The notes beneath the pieces are model-generated. The model was given only the letters and a program-made list of their open reading frames with translations. It ran no database searches and had not been told where the DNA came from. This document shows positions 63,530 through 64,000 of a stretch of 64,000 bases of DNA, one piece after another. The first letter of the stretch is position 1. Each line of letters starts with the position of its first letter. The translations under genes and the position numbers were made by a program. Origin of the DNA: Monodelphis domestica (Eukaryota; Chordata; Mammalia; Didelphimorphia; Didelphidae); the NCBI RefSeq assembly GCF_027887165.1, contig NC_077232.1, positions 16,627,255 through 16,691,254 of the forward strand, read 5' to 3'.

Positions 63530-63750
63530 GACTTGGTGATTCCATTTGGAGTCTTCTGGGCAGAGATAACAGAACGGTTTGCCATTTCCACCTCCATCCC
63601 AGTTTTGGGATGAGGGAACCAAGGCAAATGGGGCTAAGTGCCTTGCCTGGGGTCACCCAGCAGTCTGAGGCCAGCTTGGAACTGGGGAAGATAAGGGTGA
63701 CTCCAGGCCTGGACGCTGTTTTTCCAGAGCGTCACCTAGCTGTCCAAAGC
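63530..63750 (-). repeat. CORE-SINE, type A, antisense
   Basis: GGGTCTGACTTGGTGATTCC, GGTTTGCCATTTCCACC and CGTCACCTAGCTGTCC give tail, middle and head in complement. Confidence 0.7.
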
Positions 63751-63867
63751 TCCATATAAATGGTGGCTGATTTAGGAGGAATAGAAACCCCATGTGCAAG
63801 CGTTCCAAAATCAAAGTCCAGATTATATATGTCAACACTTAAGGATGTGTGTAGCGTCGTATCAAAG

Positions 63868-64000
63868 GTACGGGTGATAATAATAGCAAAAAGCACGTTA
63901 AGGTGTACAAAATATTTTGCAAATATTTTATCTTCATGACAACACTGTAGGTAGGTGCTAGAATTCCCCCATTTTATAGATGAGTATACAGGTTAAGTGA
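63868..64000 (-). repeat. MIR-type SINE, cut by window edge
   Basis: TTGCAAATATTTTATCTTC and CCATTTTATAGATGAGTATAC are the MIR 3' part and core in complement. Confidence 0.65.

Noticed and set aside
60806..64000. Start of a second gene (OSBP expected from human order)
   Set aside because: No CpG island or recognisable coding exon appears before the window ends.

Overview
The window is vertebrate nuclear DNA, and the repeats say marsupial. It is dense with CORE-type SINEs, degraded L1, L2, CR1/L3 and MIR-class repeats, hAT remnants and LTRs of kinds abundant in marsupials. One gene is present, split into 19 exons with GT-AG introns. An opossum-like (didelphid) source is my guess, but I cannot fix the species from sequence alone.

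The gene is PATL1, on the + strand, encoding the P-body mRNA-decay scaffold. It has a CpG-island promoter (about 19.4-20.4 kb), an ATG at 20145, a stop codon at 59096-59098 and poly(A) signals at 60744 and 60784. I could join all 19 coding exons in phase with no stop or frameshift. The coding sequence is 2301 nt (766 residues plus stop), against about 770 residues in human by recall.

Layout: 1-19.4 kb is intergenic and repeat-rich. It holds a 43-bp hairpin, a (CT) tract of about 206 bp, two hAT elements head to tail in one target site, and two solo LTRs of one family 63 bp apart. From 19.4 to 60.8 kb is PATL1; its large introns (1, 2, 9, 10, 15, 16) carry most of the repeats. From 60.8 to 64 kb is a downstream repeat field with no second gene visible.

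The most unusual structure is a 558-bp inverted repeat at 36221-36778 in PATL1 intron 8. It has LTR-like ends (TGTCA...TTGACA), a 4-bp target duplication (AGTA), arms of about 225 bp, and a complete tRNA-Met-like sequence at its centre. It looks like an integrated by-product of reverse transcription in which the tRNA primer itself was copied. It fills more than half of intron 8 and would fold into a long double-stranded RNA in the PATL1 pre-mRNA.

Repeat names are class-level judgements by eye. Boundaries given as approximate could shift by tens of bases. SINE tail types used below: A ends in CAA repeats, B ends in poly(A) after a CTCTTCTGCCTTGGA-type segment, and C is a longer element of about 500 bp, also with a CAA tail.
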